In this document: piece after piece, positions 15,860 through 24,700 of the stretch
Layout: every line of letters starts with the position of its first letter
Numbering within the stretch: the first letter of the stretch is position 1
Assembly: GCA_965243285.1 (NCBI GenBank)
Contig: OZ251537.1
Span: 682,001 to 746,000 of the forward strand
From: JAHRAW01 sp965243285
GTDB lineage: Bacteria; Pseudomonadota; Gammaproteobacteria; Arenicellales; Poriferihabitantaceae
Reading direction: 5' to 3'
DNA: 64,000 nt
Notes under the pieces: model-generated
Seen by the model: only the letters and a program-made list of their open reading frames with translations
Database searches by the model: none
Told to the model about the DNA's origin: nothing
Made by a program: the position numbers and the translations under genes

Positions 15860-17583
15860 TGTTCACCCTGCACGGCACCGGCGTCGGCGACGGCATCGTC
15901 ATCGGCGTGGCGCGCGTCTTCTGGCGGCAGGGCCAGGAAATCCCCGAGTTCGCTATCCGGCGCGACCAAGTGGAGGCGGAAATAGAGCGCTTGCAACGCG
16001 CTTTCGCCAGCGCCGGCGCGGCCCTGGAAAAAGCCCGCAACAGCCTGCCGGCGGAAGCGCCCGAGGTGGCCTCGATGCTCGGCATGCACTTGATGATTCT
16101 CGATGATGCGGCGCGGCAAGGATATGCGGCCGCCGTCGTCCGCCGCCGGCTGGTCAATGCCGAAGCCGCGTTGGCCGACCACGGCGCTGAACTGGGGCGG
16201 CGCTTCAAGGATATTCAAGACCCCTATCTGAGCGGCAAATCGGCCGATGTCGCCCAAGTCATGCAGCGGGTTTTGGGCGAATTATTAGGCGACCCGGGGG
16301 ATTTAAGCCGCCAGCCGGCGGACGCGTTCGCCGGCAAAATCATCGTCGCCCGCGACCTCACCCCGACCGATGCGGTTGAATTAAAACGCCGCCGCATCGC
16401 CGCCTTCCTCACCAATCTCGGCGGGCCCATATCGCACACCGCGATTCTCGCCCGCGGCATGCGCATTCCGGCGATAGTCGGCTTGCACGGCGCCACCCGT
16501 TATCTGCGCAGCGGCGATTTGCTGGTGGTGGACGGCAAGCGCGGCGTGGCGCTGGTCAATCCCGACCAGCCGGCCCTGGCCGCCTACGGCCGCCGCCGCG
16601 AAAAAATACTGCGCCGCATCCGCGAATTGAATTCCCTGCGCGATGCCGAGGCCGTCACCCGCGACGGCGAGGCGGTCTCGTTGTTCATCAACATCGACCT
16701 GCCCAGCGATGCGGCGCTAAGCGTTGCTCAAAAAATCTGCGGCATCGGTTTATATCGCACCGAGTTTTTGTTCATGAACCGCGCCCGACCGCCCACCGAG
16801 CAACAGCAGTTCGAGGCTTATGCCGAGGTCGTGAAACTGGCGCGGCGGACGGTCACCATTCGCACCTTGGATTTAGGCGGCGATAAGCCGGCATCGGCGC
16901 GCCCCGGCGCGGGAATGGCCGCGACTTCGGCCCTCGGGCGGCGCGCCATCCGCCTGTGCTTGAACGACATCGGCTTGTTCAAGCCGCAGTTGCGGGCGAT
17001 TTACCGCGCCTCGGCGCTCGGCCCCGTGCGCCTGATGGTGCCGATGATATCCAGCATGGAGGAACTGAACCAGTTATACGCCCTGCTGGCCCAAACCAAA
17101 AAAGAGTTGACCGGCGAGGGTGTGGATTTCGACCCGGCCATGCCCATAGGCGGCATGATCGAGGTGCCAGCGGCGGCCATCGCCGCGGATTTATTCGCCC
17201 GCCGGCTGGATTTTCTCTCCATCGGCACCAACGATTTGATTCAATATACCCTCGCCATCGACCGCTTAGATGATGCGGTCAATTATCTGTACGACCCGCT
17301 GCACCCGGCGGTATTGCGGCTGATCAAAATCGTCATCGACGCCGGCCAGGCGGCCGGTATTGCGGTGGCGATGTGCGGCGAGATGGCCGGCAACAGCGCC
17401 TACACCCGTATTTTATTAGGGCTAGGGCTACGCGAATTCAGCATGGACCCGGCCTCGCTGCTGGAGGTGAAACGGCAAATTCGCGAATCCGACGCCGCCC
17501 GCCTGAGGTGTCAAACGGCCCTTTTGATGAAAACCACCGAGCCCGAAAAAATCAAACGCTTAGTAGCGGAAATTAATGGGTGA
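15856..17583 (+). CDS. ptsI: Phosphoenolpyruvate-protein phosphotransferase (enzyme I)
   Basis: Transfers phosphate from PEP to NPr. It has 575 residues in the standard order: an N-terminal HPr-binding/phosphohistidine half with His194 in GGPISHTAILAR, and a C-terminal PEP-binding barrel with TEFLFMNR, RTLDLGGDKP, IGTNDLIQYTLAIDR and the active-site Cys in AMCGEMAGN. The N-terminal GAF domain typical of PtsP (EI-Ntr) is absent, so it is PtsI-like by architecture, although its neighbours make up a PTS-Ntr. Two tandem ATGs occur (15856, 15859). It ends the operon; a large repeat follows. Confidence 0.95.
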   Translation: MMFTLHGTGVGDGIVIGVARVFWRQGQEIPEFAIRRDQVEAEIERLQRAFASAGAALEKARNSLPAEAPEVASMLGMHLMILDDAARQGYAAAVVRRRLVNAEAALADHGAELGRRFKDIQDPYLSGKSADVAQVMQRVLGELLGDPGDLSRQPADAFAGKIIVARDLTPTDAVELKRRRIAAFLTNLGGPISHTAILARGMRIPAIVGLHGATRYLRSGDLLVVDGKRGVALVNPDQPALAAYGRRREKILRRIRELNSLRDAEAVTRDGEAVSLFINIDLPSDAALSVAQKICGIGLYRTEFLFMNRARPPTEQQQFEAYAEVVKLARRTVTIRTLDLGGDKPASARPGAGMAATSALGRRAIRLCLNDIGLFKPQLRAIYRASALGPVRLMVPMISSMEELNQLYALLAQTKKELTGEGVDFDPAMPIGGMIEVPAAAIAADLFARRLDFLSIGTNDLIQYTLAIDRLDDAVNYLYDPLHPAVLRLIKIVIDAGQAAGIAVAMCGEMAGNSAYTRILLGLGLREFSMDPASLLEVKRQIRESDAARLRCQTALLMKTTEPEKIKRLVAEING

Positions 17584-17595
17584 AGCGGTGAATTC

Positions 17596-18050
17596 TGCGG
17601 GGATTTTGGATTTTTGTTTTTGGCTTTTAGCTTTTGGCTTTGCTTTTGGCTTTACTTTTGACTTTTGCTTTTGGCTTTTGCTTTTGACTTTGGCTTTTGG
17701 CTTTTGCTTTTGACTTTGCTTTTGGCTGTTAATGCTTTGCTCCACCCTATCTTTTTAGGGGGGAGCCAAAACTGGCGGGCTTCATCGCCCGTTTTGGTGG
17801 GGGGGTTTTGATCTGGCTTTTGCTTTGACTTTTGCTTTGACTTTTGCTTTCGCTTTTGCTTTCGCTTTCGCTTTTGCTTTCGCTTTTGCTTTTCGCTTTG
17901 GCTTTGCTTTAGACTTGCTTTAGACTTGCTTTTGACTCGGCTTTTGGTTTCTACCTCATCCATAATTTGGGCAAATGAATTGAAGATTTAAAGCCAAAGC
18001 CAAAAGCCAAAGCCAAAAGCCAAAGCCAAAAGCCAACCGCTCTCCTTACC
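17596..18050. repeat. Large palindromic GGCTTTTG/CAAAAGCC element between convergent genes
   Basis: A long T-rich arm of GCTTTTGG-type units is interrupted by a double hairpin at about 17735-17800: CCACCCTATC...GGGGGGAG, then CCAAAACTGGCG...CGCCCGTTTTGG. More T-rich units follow, then the conserved centre at 17944-17998 (ATAATTTGGGCAAATGAATT, then GAAGATTTAAAGCC) and an A-rich arm. Nothing in it looks coding; frames that stay open encode only Lys/Ser/Gln repeats. It lies between ptsI and the oppositely oriented yadH-type gene. Confidence 0.8.
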
Positions 18051-18101
18051 AAATCCACCTGCACATCCACCTAAATCCACACAAAATCCTCCTAAATCCC
18101 C

Positions 18102-18875
18102 CTAACTGCGCGTGCCATACCCGCGTTCTAATAATTTTAGATTGATTATGAACAAGGCGGTGATGAACAGCGCCACGATGGCGATGGATACGCCGAGGTG
18201 GATGTCGGAGATGCCTAAAAACCCGTAGCGGAAGGCGTTGATCATGTACAGAATCGGGTTGATGTACGACACCGCCTGCCAAAAATCCGGCAGCAATTTT
18301 ATCGAATAAAACACCCCGCCTAAGTAGGTCAGCGGCGTCAAGATGAAGGTGGGGACGATGGACACATCGTCAAATTTCTCCGCCAACATGCCGTTTAGCA
18401 AGCCGCCGAGGGAAAACAGCACCGCGGTCAGCGCCACGATGCTCACCATCATCCAGTAACTGTGGATGGAGATGCGGCTAAACAGCAACGACACCGCGGT
18501 GACGATGGCGCCGACCAAAATCGCCCGCACCACGCCACCGCTCACATAGCCGAGCAGAATGATGCTGTTGGGGGTCGGCGATACCTGTATTTCCTCGATG
18601 GAACGCTGGAATTTGGCGCTGAAAAAAGATGACGACACATTGGCGTAGGCGTTGGTGATGACCGACATCAAAATCAGCCCGGGGACGATGAAATCGATAT
18701 ACCGATGCCCCTCCATCGCCCCGATGCGCGGCCCGATGAGGTTGCCGAAAATAACGAAATACAGCAGCGTAGTCATCACCGGCGGCAACAAAGATTGCTG
18801 CCAAATACGCATGAATCGCGACACCTCCTTAGTTAAAATGGTGAGGTACGCAACCCAAATTCGTTTCCAACTCAT
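18102..18875 (-). CDS. yadH: ABC-2 type transporter permease (YadH family)
   Basis: Inner-membrane permease of 257 residues with six predicted transmembrane helices. The N-terminal RIWVAYLTILTKEVSRFMRIW and the central LTPLTYLGGVFYSI...SYINPILYMINAFRYG are hallmarks of the YadH/NodJ class of ABC-2 permeases. It would pair with the ATPase encoded upstream (yadG) on the same strand, although 283 bp of repeat DNA separates the two genes. The substrate is unknown; related systems export lipids, polysaccharides or drugs. Confidence 0.92.
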   Translation of the reverse strand: MSWKRIWVAYLTILTKEVSRFMRIWQQSLLPPVMTTLLYFVIFGNLIGPRIGAMEGHRYIDFIVPGLILMSVITNAYANVSSSFFSAKFQRSIEEIQVSPTPNSIILLGYVSGGVVRAILVGAIVTAVSLLFSRISIHSYWMMVSIVALTAVLFSLGGLLNGMLAEKFDDVSIVPTFILTPLTYLGGVFYSIKLLPDFWQAVSYINPILYMINAFRYGFLGISDIHLGVSIAIVALFITALFIINLKLLERGYGTRS

Positions 18876-18904
18876 GGTTTTGTTCGGCGGCGGTGTGGTG
18901 TAGC

Positions 18905-19150
18905 GGTGGGGGTGGGGGTGGCGATTTTGGCTTTGGATTTTGGATTTTTGCTTTGGCTTTGGCTTTTTGCTTTTGGCTTTTGGCTTTGGCTTTTTGCTTT
19001 TGGCTTTTCGCTTTTTGCTTTTGGCTTTTGGCTTTTGACTTGGCTTTTGATTTGCTTTTGATTTGGCTTTTGATTTTTACCTTGTCCATCATTTGGGCAG
19101 AATGAGTTGAAGATTTAAAGCCAAAAGCAAAAGACCAACATCAACAACCC
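18905..19150. repeat. Palindromic element inside the yadG-yadH gene pair
   Basis: It has a T-rich arm (GGCTTTTTGCTTTTGGC units), the conserved centre at 19070-19122 (CATCATTTGGGCAGAATGAG, then TTGAAGATTTAAAGCC) and a short A-rich arm ending AAAAGACCAACATCAACAAC plus a C-run. The element lies between two genes expected to be co-transcribed. Confidence 0.8.
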
Positions 19151-19158
19151 CCCCGCCA

Positions 19159-20109
19159 TCACCCCCCGCCATCATCCACGCGTTCGAGGAATAATTGCTC
19201 TAACCGATTGGTTTTATTGCGCATGGAGCGCACCGCGATGCCATGGCTGTCGAGTTGGGCGAACACCACATTGAGCGCGCTACCTTTTGGCACATCCACC
19301 TCCAAGGAATTGGGCGGGCGCGGCCGCCAGCATGTTAGGTTGGGCTCGGCGGCGCTGGCATCATGCAGTTTTGCCAGGGTTTGTTCGGGCAGCGGCGCCG
19401 CCAAATCCAACACATAGGTTTCTTGCTGCAATTTTTCCAGCAGGGCGCGGGTACTGGTGTTTTCCACCAATCGCCCGCGGTCGATGATGGCCACATTGCG
19501 GCACAGGCGCTCGGCCTCTTCGAGATAATGGGTGGTTAAAATGATGGTGACGCCAGCCTCGTTTACCTCGGCCAGGTAATCCCACATGGCGCGTCGTATT
19601 TCGATATCGACGCCGGCGGTGGGCTCGTCTAAGATGAGCAGCCGCGGGCGGTGCATCAGCGCGCGCGCGATCATCAGTCGGCGCTTCATGCCGCCGGACA
19701 GAATCTGGGTTTTTTCATCACGTTTTTCCCACAACCCCAGTTGGCTCAAATATTGCTCGGCGCGCTGGCGTGCTAACTTTTTGCCGATGCCGTAATAGCC
19801 GGCTTGATTGCACACCACCTGCAGCGGGGTTTCGAAAATGCTGAAGTTGAACTCCTGCGGCACCACGCCGAGATAGGATTTGGCGCGGCCGAAATCGCGG
19901 TCGATGTCGGCATCGAAAACCTTTACCGAGCCGCCGCTTTTATTCACCAGCGAGGAGATGATGCCGATGGCGGTGGATTTGCCAGCACCATTTTTGCCGA
20001 GCAAAGCGAAAAAATCCCCCTGCCGCACGGTCAAATCGATGCCATCGAGCGCCACCAGCCCGTTGTCGTAAACCTTGCGCAAGCCGGCAATGTTGAGGGC
20101 GATGGTCAT
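19159..20109 (-). CDS. yadG: ABC transporter ATP-binding protein (YadG family)
   Basis: A 316-residue ATPase with Walker A GKNGAGKST, Q-loop LGVVPQEFNFSIFETPLQ, signature LSGGMKRRLMIARAL, Walker B LLILDEPTAGVD and switch His in LTTHYLEEAE. PQEFNF is characteristic of YadG-like ATPases. The C-terminal about 90 residues form the extra regulatory domain of this class. The start is ATG at 20109. It is paired with the YadH-type permease downstream. The 217 bp before it show no recognisable regulatory site. Confidence 0.94.
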   Translation of the reverse strand: MTIALNIAGLRKVYDNGLVALDGIDLTVRQGDFFALLGKNGAGKSTAIGIISSLVNKSGGSVKVFDADIDRDFGRAKSYLGVVPQEFNFSIFETPLQVVCNQAGYYGIGKKLARQRAEQYLSQLGLWEKRDEKTQILSGGMKRRLMIARALMHRPRLLILDEPTAGVDIEIRRAMWDYLAEVNEAGVTIILTTHYLEEAERLCRNVAIIDRGRLVENTSTRALLEKLQQETYVLDLAAPLPEQTLAKLHDASAAEPNLTCWRPRPPNSLEVDVPKGSALNVVFAQLDSHGIAVRSMRNKTNRLEQLFLERVDDGGG

Positions 20110-20326
20110 GGGTTACAAATCACGGCGACTCCATGCGGTGGGTTCAAGTGGCTGCATCCCAAGTGGCTCAATGCAAGGCGACATTATAGCCCTTTCGCGC
20201 CGCCAAAACGCTGGCCGGGCGGATTTCCAGGCGCAACATTCGCCGGCCGCTGAGTTGTGGCGATACGGGACGCCCGCTGTTTTCGGCGTCGCGGCCCGTT
20301 GCCGCCATCGCCAACATCCGCCCGCG

Positions 20327-21121
20327 TCACTGCCCCAATAATTCTAGGCGGATGGTGCGTTTGCCGGATTTGGCGACGGTGATTTTCAGCGGCACTGGGT
20401 TGTCGGCATGGGCGCCGCTGCGTCCGTAATCGATTGGCCGGTCGATTTGTTCACTGAGTTGCTCGCCAGCGGCGCAGCATAGCCACACCGTTACCCGGTC
20501 CGCTGGCCGGTCAATGCGATGGCGGATGATCTTCCAGCCGAGGAATTCGCCGGCCGCGACAGTGACCGCCTCCGCCACCGGCACCGCATAGCGATAATCG
20601 CGCACCCGCCGCACGCTGACCTCGCGCACCGCCGCGCCGCCGATTTGTGCCATGCCGTCAGCGGCGCGCAGCATCAACGCCAGCGGAAAAGCGGCGGCCT
20701 CGAAGCTGTCGTCCGCGGCGATGGCATAGTGTTTGCCGCGGCCGAATTCGATGCGTCCGGCATGGCGATTAACCCGAAATTCGCGCAGCCCCTCGCCGCC
20801 TTTGCGCCCGCGTTCAACGCCGCTGTGCAGGACTGCCTCGCCGTTGTGTTGCACAAAGCGCGCGCTGCGGAAGCGCGCGTCGATAAACCATCGCGCCAGG
20901 GCGTTAGGTTCGGCGGCGGCTTCCACCACATAGCCGCCGTCTTGGTCTTCTTGGGGATCGATGCGAACCACCATTTGCCCAGCATCGAGGTTGCCGTACG
21001 ACACCGCATAGCGCAGCGTTTGCGCCTCGATGGCGAAGGCGTCGCCGGCGGTCAGGCTCAACAGCGCCCACGCCAGCGTACACAACCCATAGTGCCGCGC
21101 TGGATGGCCGGGTGGTTTCAT
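20327..21121 (-). CDS. DUF3108 family exported protein
   Basis: A 264-residue protein with a signal peptide (hydrophobic stretch CTLAWALLSLTAGDAFA, cleavage likely after AFA) and a beta-rich periplasmic domain starting LRYAVSYGNLDAGQMVVRI, the typical DUF3108 opening, with the usual closing YGRSGAHADNPVPLKI. ATG 21121 gives MKPPGH and is preferred over an upstream alternative at 21127. Function is unknown; members often lie near purine or lipid genes. The gene has no obvious operon partner here. Confidence 0.8.
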   Translation of the reverse strand: MKPPGHPARHYGLCTLAWALLSLTAGDAFAIEAQTLRYAVSYGNLDAGQMVVRIDPQEDQDGGYVVEAAAEPNALARWFIDARFRSARFVQHNGEAVLHSGVERGRKGGEGLREFRVNRHAGRIEFGRGKHYAIAADDSFEAAAFPLALMLRAADGMAQIGGAAVREVSVRRVRDYRYAVPVAEAVTVAAGEFLGWKIIRHRIDRPADRVTVWLCCAAGEQLSEQIDRPIDYGRSGAHADNPVPLKITVAKSGKRTIRLELLGQ

Positions 21122-21139
21122 CAGCAAATCACGACGGCG

Positions 21140-21610
21140 AGCATGGGGGGCTTTGGCTTTGGCTTTGGCTTTTAAGTTTCACTCCACCCATGGAGGGTGT
21201 GCTAAAAGCCCTCGCTGACTAAGGAAAATGAAGAAAAAATGTCATTTCCAAAATTTAAATAATGAGCAATAGCAACACTTTTGCCTGTTTTTTTAACAAC
21301 GCCCAGGTAAGTTTTAACCAAGAACAGGCTTTTCCTACGCCCTACATGGGGGGAGTCAAAACTGGCGATGAAGCCCGCCAGTTTTGGTGCGGAGGGGTTG
21401 CCTTTGATGTTGATGTTGCCTTTTGATTTTGATGTTGGCCTTTGACTTTGATTTTGGCTTTCGCTTTCGCTTTTGGCTTTACCGTTTCACTCCCCCCGCA
21501 AGATAACGCGGGGGGGGGGAGTAAAGCGTAACAGCCAAAAGCCAAAGGCCAAAAGCCAAAAGCCAAAAGCCAAAGGCCAAAGCCAAAGCCAAAAGCCAAA
21601 AGCCAAAATC
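21140..21610. repeat. Composite repeat region downstream of the giant gene
   Basis: The 586 bp between the DUF3108 gene and the giant gene contain an 80-bp dispersed repeat (21204-21282), a CTGTTTTTTTAACAACGCC segment also found near 41330, the hairpin CAAAACTGGCGATGAAGCCC pairing with GCCAGTTTTGG (about 21358-21386), and a long palindrome with T-rich arm (21415-21490), CCCCCCGC...GCGGGGGGGG loop and A-rich arm (21535-21605). No gene is seen. Confidence 0.7.
21204..21282 (+). repeat. 80-bp dispersed repeat, copy 1
   Basis: This segment starts AAAAGCC, contains AAGGAAAATGAAGAAAAAAT and ends AATAGCAACACTTTT. It is closely matched by the reverse complement of 44716-44795 and shares its last third with about 41318-41340. 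Confidence 0.75.
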
Positions 21611-21667
21611 AAAACCGAAAGCAACAGGCGCAATCGCCCCCATAGAACAGGGGGCGATTAATTTAGC

Positions 21668-21733
21668 GGCTGGATAAAATTCGAATTGGCTGATTAGAAT
21701 TCGAGTTGGCGGCTTAGAATTCGACTTGGCCGC
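21668..21733 (-). repeat. Duplicated 3' end of the giant gene
   Basis: Three tandem units of about 20-22 bp, each with a core like AATTCGANTTGGC, span the stop codon of the giant gene. The first copy encodes the last residues (QVEF); the other two lie in the downstream DNA. Confidence 0.7.
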
Positions 21734-24700
21734 GCATTAAGATGCTGTGTTCGGCGGCGTTATCGGTGTTTTCGCGGCGTTCGCCGAGCAAGTTTAGGTC
21801 GAATTGGCTGCCGGTTTTCCAGTCTATGCCGAGGCGGTAACTGGCGGTGTCGCCGAGCGTGAATTCGCCGTAGGGGGTGAGTACGCCGCTGTGGTTTTTC
21901 AGCGTCACGCCGTAGCCTAGGCGGGCCTTTATGCGAACGCGATGGTCGCGGTCGGCGGCGGTCTCGGGCAGGCCTCGGCGCCACAATTGCGCGATGCCGG
22001 TGGCGGCGGCACCGTAGGTCGGGGCGAGGGTTAGGGATAGGCCTTGGCCATCAGCGCCGGGCTGCAACGCCAGGCTGCCTTGAAAGCCCCATTCCTCGTA
22101 GTCGCCGGGGCTGGTGACGAGGTGCAAGCGACCATCGGCGGCCAGGCGGGTGGTCGGGCTGTGATAGCGCAGACCTAAGCCGACTTCGGCGCCGAGGCCG
22201 GTTTCGCCGTCGCCGCCGCTGTGCCGCAGGCCGGCTTCGAACAGCGGCGTCAATGCGCCGCCGCTACTCAAGGCGAAGCGGTGGCTGGCTTCTACGGCTA
22301 GCCGCAGGCGAGTGGTGGCGGATGGCGAGGCCGCGAATGCGGCATTGTCGGGCACTTCCAGTTCGTTGTAAGCGACATCGCCGCGCACTAGCAGGGCGGT
22401 GACATCGTTTCGCCAGAGATGGCCGCTGCCGCCGAAGCCGGCGGCGCGCAGGTCGAGGTCGGCGGATGTTTTGGCGCCGCCGGCCGGGGTGATGTCTAAA
22501 TCGCCCTGGCCGTAGCCGAGGGTGGCCCAGAAATCGGCGTTGCCGCTGCGCCAGCCGAGATAGGGGTGCAGGCTGGTCATGTCGATGTCATGGGTGCCGG
22601 CGCCTAGGCCGCCGCCGAGGTCGCGGTAGTCTATCTCGCTTTGCAAGCGCGCCACCGACAGCCCGGCCAGCAGGCCGGGGCGCAGGCGGGCATCGAGGCC
22701 GAGGTGGAAGCCGCGCAGTTCGCCGTCCCAATCCAAATCGCCGCTTGTCCCGGACATTTCGCGATATTCGCCGCTGCCCCAGATGGTCGCCGAGTTGACT
22801 GCGGCGCCGGCGCCGCCATCGGCTAAGGCGAGTCCGCCGCTGCCATTGCCGATGCCATTGCCGCCGCCGTTTAGCGGCACGGTGAAGGTGGTGCCGGTCA
22901 GCAGGGTTTTGGCGTCGAGTTCCTGGCGCGCCATGGGCTGGCCGTGGGTGGCGAGCAGGCCGGCGATGCCGCTTTGCCCGCCGATGGCTAAGCCGGCGCC
23001 GCCGCCGCCGCCGCTGTTGGCGTGTTCGATGCGGGTGGTGATGGCGGCGGCGACGCTGTCGCTAATGGCGTGGGCGACTTCCGGCAGGATGATTTGGTTT
23101 ACGGCGTCCATGTCGGTGTTGGCGACGCTGATGGTGATGTTGGCGGTGGCGGTGTTAGGCCCGGGGTTGCTGGCGGAGTCGGTGGCGGTGTAGAGCAAGG
23201 AGAGGTCTGGAATAGCGCTATCCAGGGTGCCGGTTAGGACGCGGGTGTCGGGGTCGAAGGATAAATCGGCGGCGATTTCGGCCGCCAAACTTCCGTCCAC
23301 TACAACGCCGCCGGCGGTTAGGGCGTAGGTCACCGGGCGGAAGCCGCCGACAACCTCCGGCAAGGTCATATCGACCACATCGTCCACCGCAAAGTTGTAG
23401 GTTTGCTCGGTCTCGACAAACGCCATGTCGACAACAGCGAAGGTGAATTCGTATGAGAGTGCCACGGTGGCGGCCCCACCTGCCGGCGGGGTGGCGGTGT
23501 AGGTGAGCAGATAACTGCCCGATGTGGTCGGCTGGCCGGTTAGGGTGCGGGCGTTAAAAGCCAGCCCCGGGGGGAATGCGGCACTGGTTAGGGTGTATAC
23601 ATAGCCGTCGCTACGCACGGGGGGGAGCGTTATATCGACAGCGATGCCGATGGGGAAAACGCGGTCGAACATCTCGACTACCTCACCATCCAACACTTGC
23701 TCGATAGTGAGTTTAAAGGTGCCGGCCATAGTTTGATTGCCGTAATTATCGATGGCTTTGTAGGTGAGCGTGACGGCATTGGCGGCTACGGTGGGCGTGC
23801 CGCTTAAAGTACGAACATCGACGGCGGCATCAAACTCCAAACCGGCGGGCAAATCGGCACCGGTTAGCGTGTAGGTGACCGGAGCGGCGCTGCTTGATGC
23901 TGCCGGCAAGACCAAATCAGTTATCGCCTCGCCGACTGGGAATGTCACCGCCTCGCCCGCCTCGCCCGGCAAGGCGTCGGCGAGGGCATCGGCGGCAAAA
24001 ATCGGGCCGGTGATGGTGATGGTGAACACCGCATCGGTGCTGGTGGGCGGCGTCGCCGCATCCGTGGCGCGATAGGTCATCTCGGTACTGGCGGCGGCGG
24101 TGGTGGGCGTGCCGCTGATGGCTCGGGAGTCGGCGGCGGTATTGAAATTAAGCCCAGCGGGTAGTCGCGCGTCGGTGGGGCTGCCGCCCTCGGCGAACAG
24201 GGCGTAGGAAATGGTGCCGGTGCCGCCGGTGGCGGCGGTTAATGTGCGCATATCGGCGGCGAGGCTGGCGAGGTTAACCCCGGCGGCGTAGATGCGGTCG
24301 GGGTTGGAATTTTCCGGGAATGCCAAGCCAGGATCGATGGTGACGGAGAAAGTTTGGTCTGAAAATCCGCCGGGGATGATGTTCGGGGCGGTGCCGGTGG
24401 CGGCGTCCGTGGCGGTGTAGGTGAGGGAGTAGACGGTGGATGCATCTACGGCATCGGGTGTGCCGGTTAGGGTGCGGGCGGCGGCGCCGGAATTAGCGGT
24501 GGGGTTGAAAGTCAGTCCGTTCGGCAAGCCATTAGTGCCTGTGCCGTCCCCGGTTAGGGTGAAGGTGACCGGGGTGGTGCCGTTGGTAGTGGCATCGGAT
24601 AACACCAGGGTGACGGACTGGCCAGCGGTGTAGGCCAGACCCGTCGGCGCATCAGCGGCGAAGGTGGGGCCGGTGATGGTGACCATGAAATCGTCCGTGG

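Noticed and set aside
17560..17963. Lys/Ser/Gln-rich open frames such as KSKAKSKQ proteins
   Set aside because: They are translations of the CAAAAGC simple-repeat arms; similar frames occur in every copy in either orientation.
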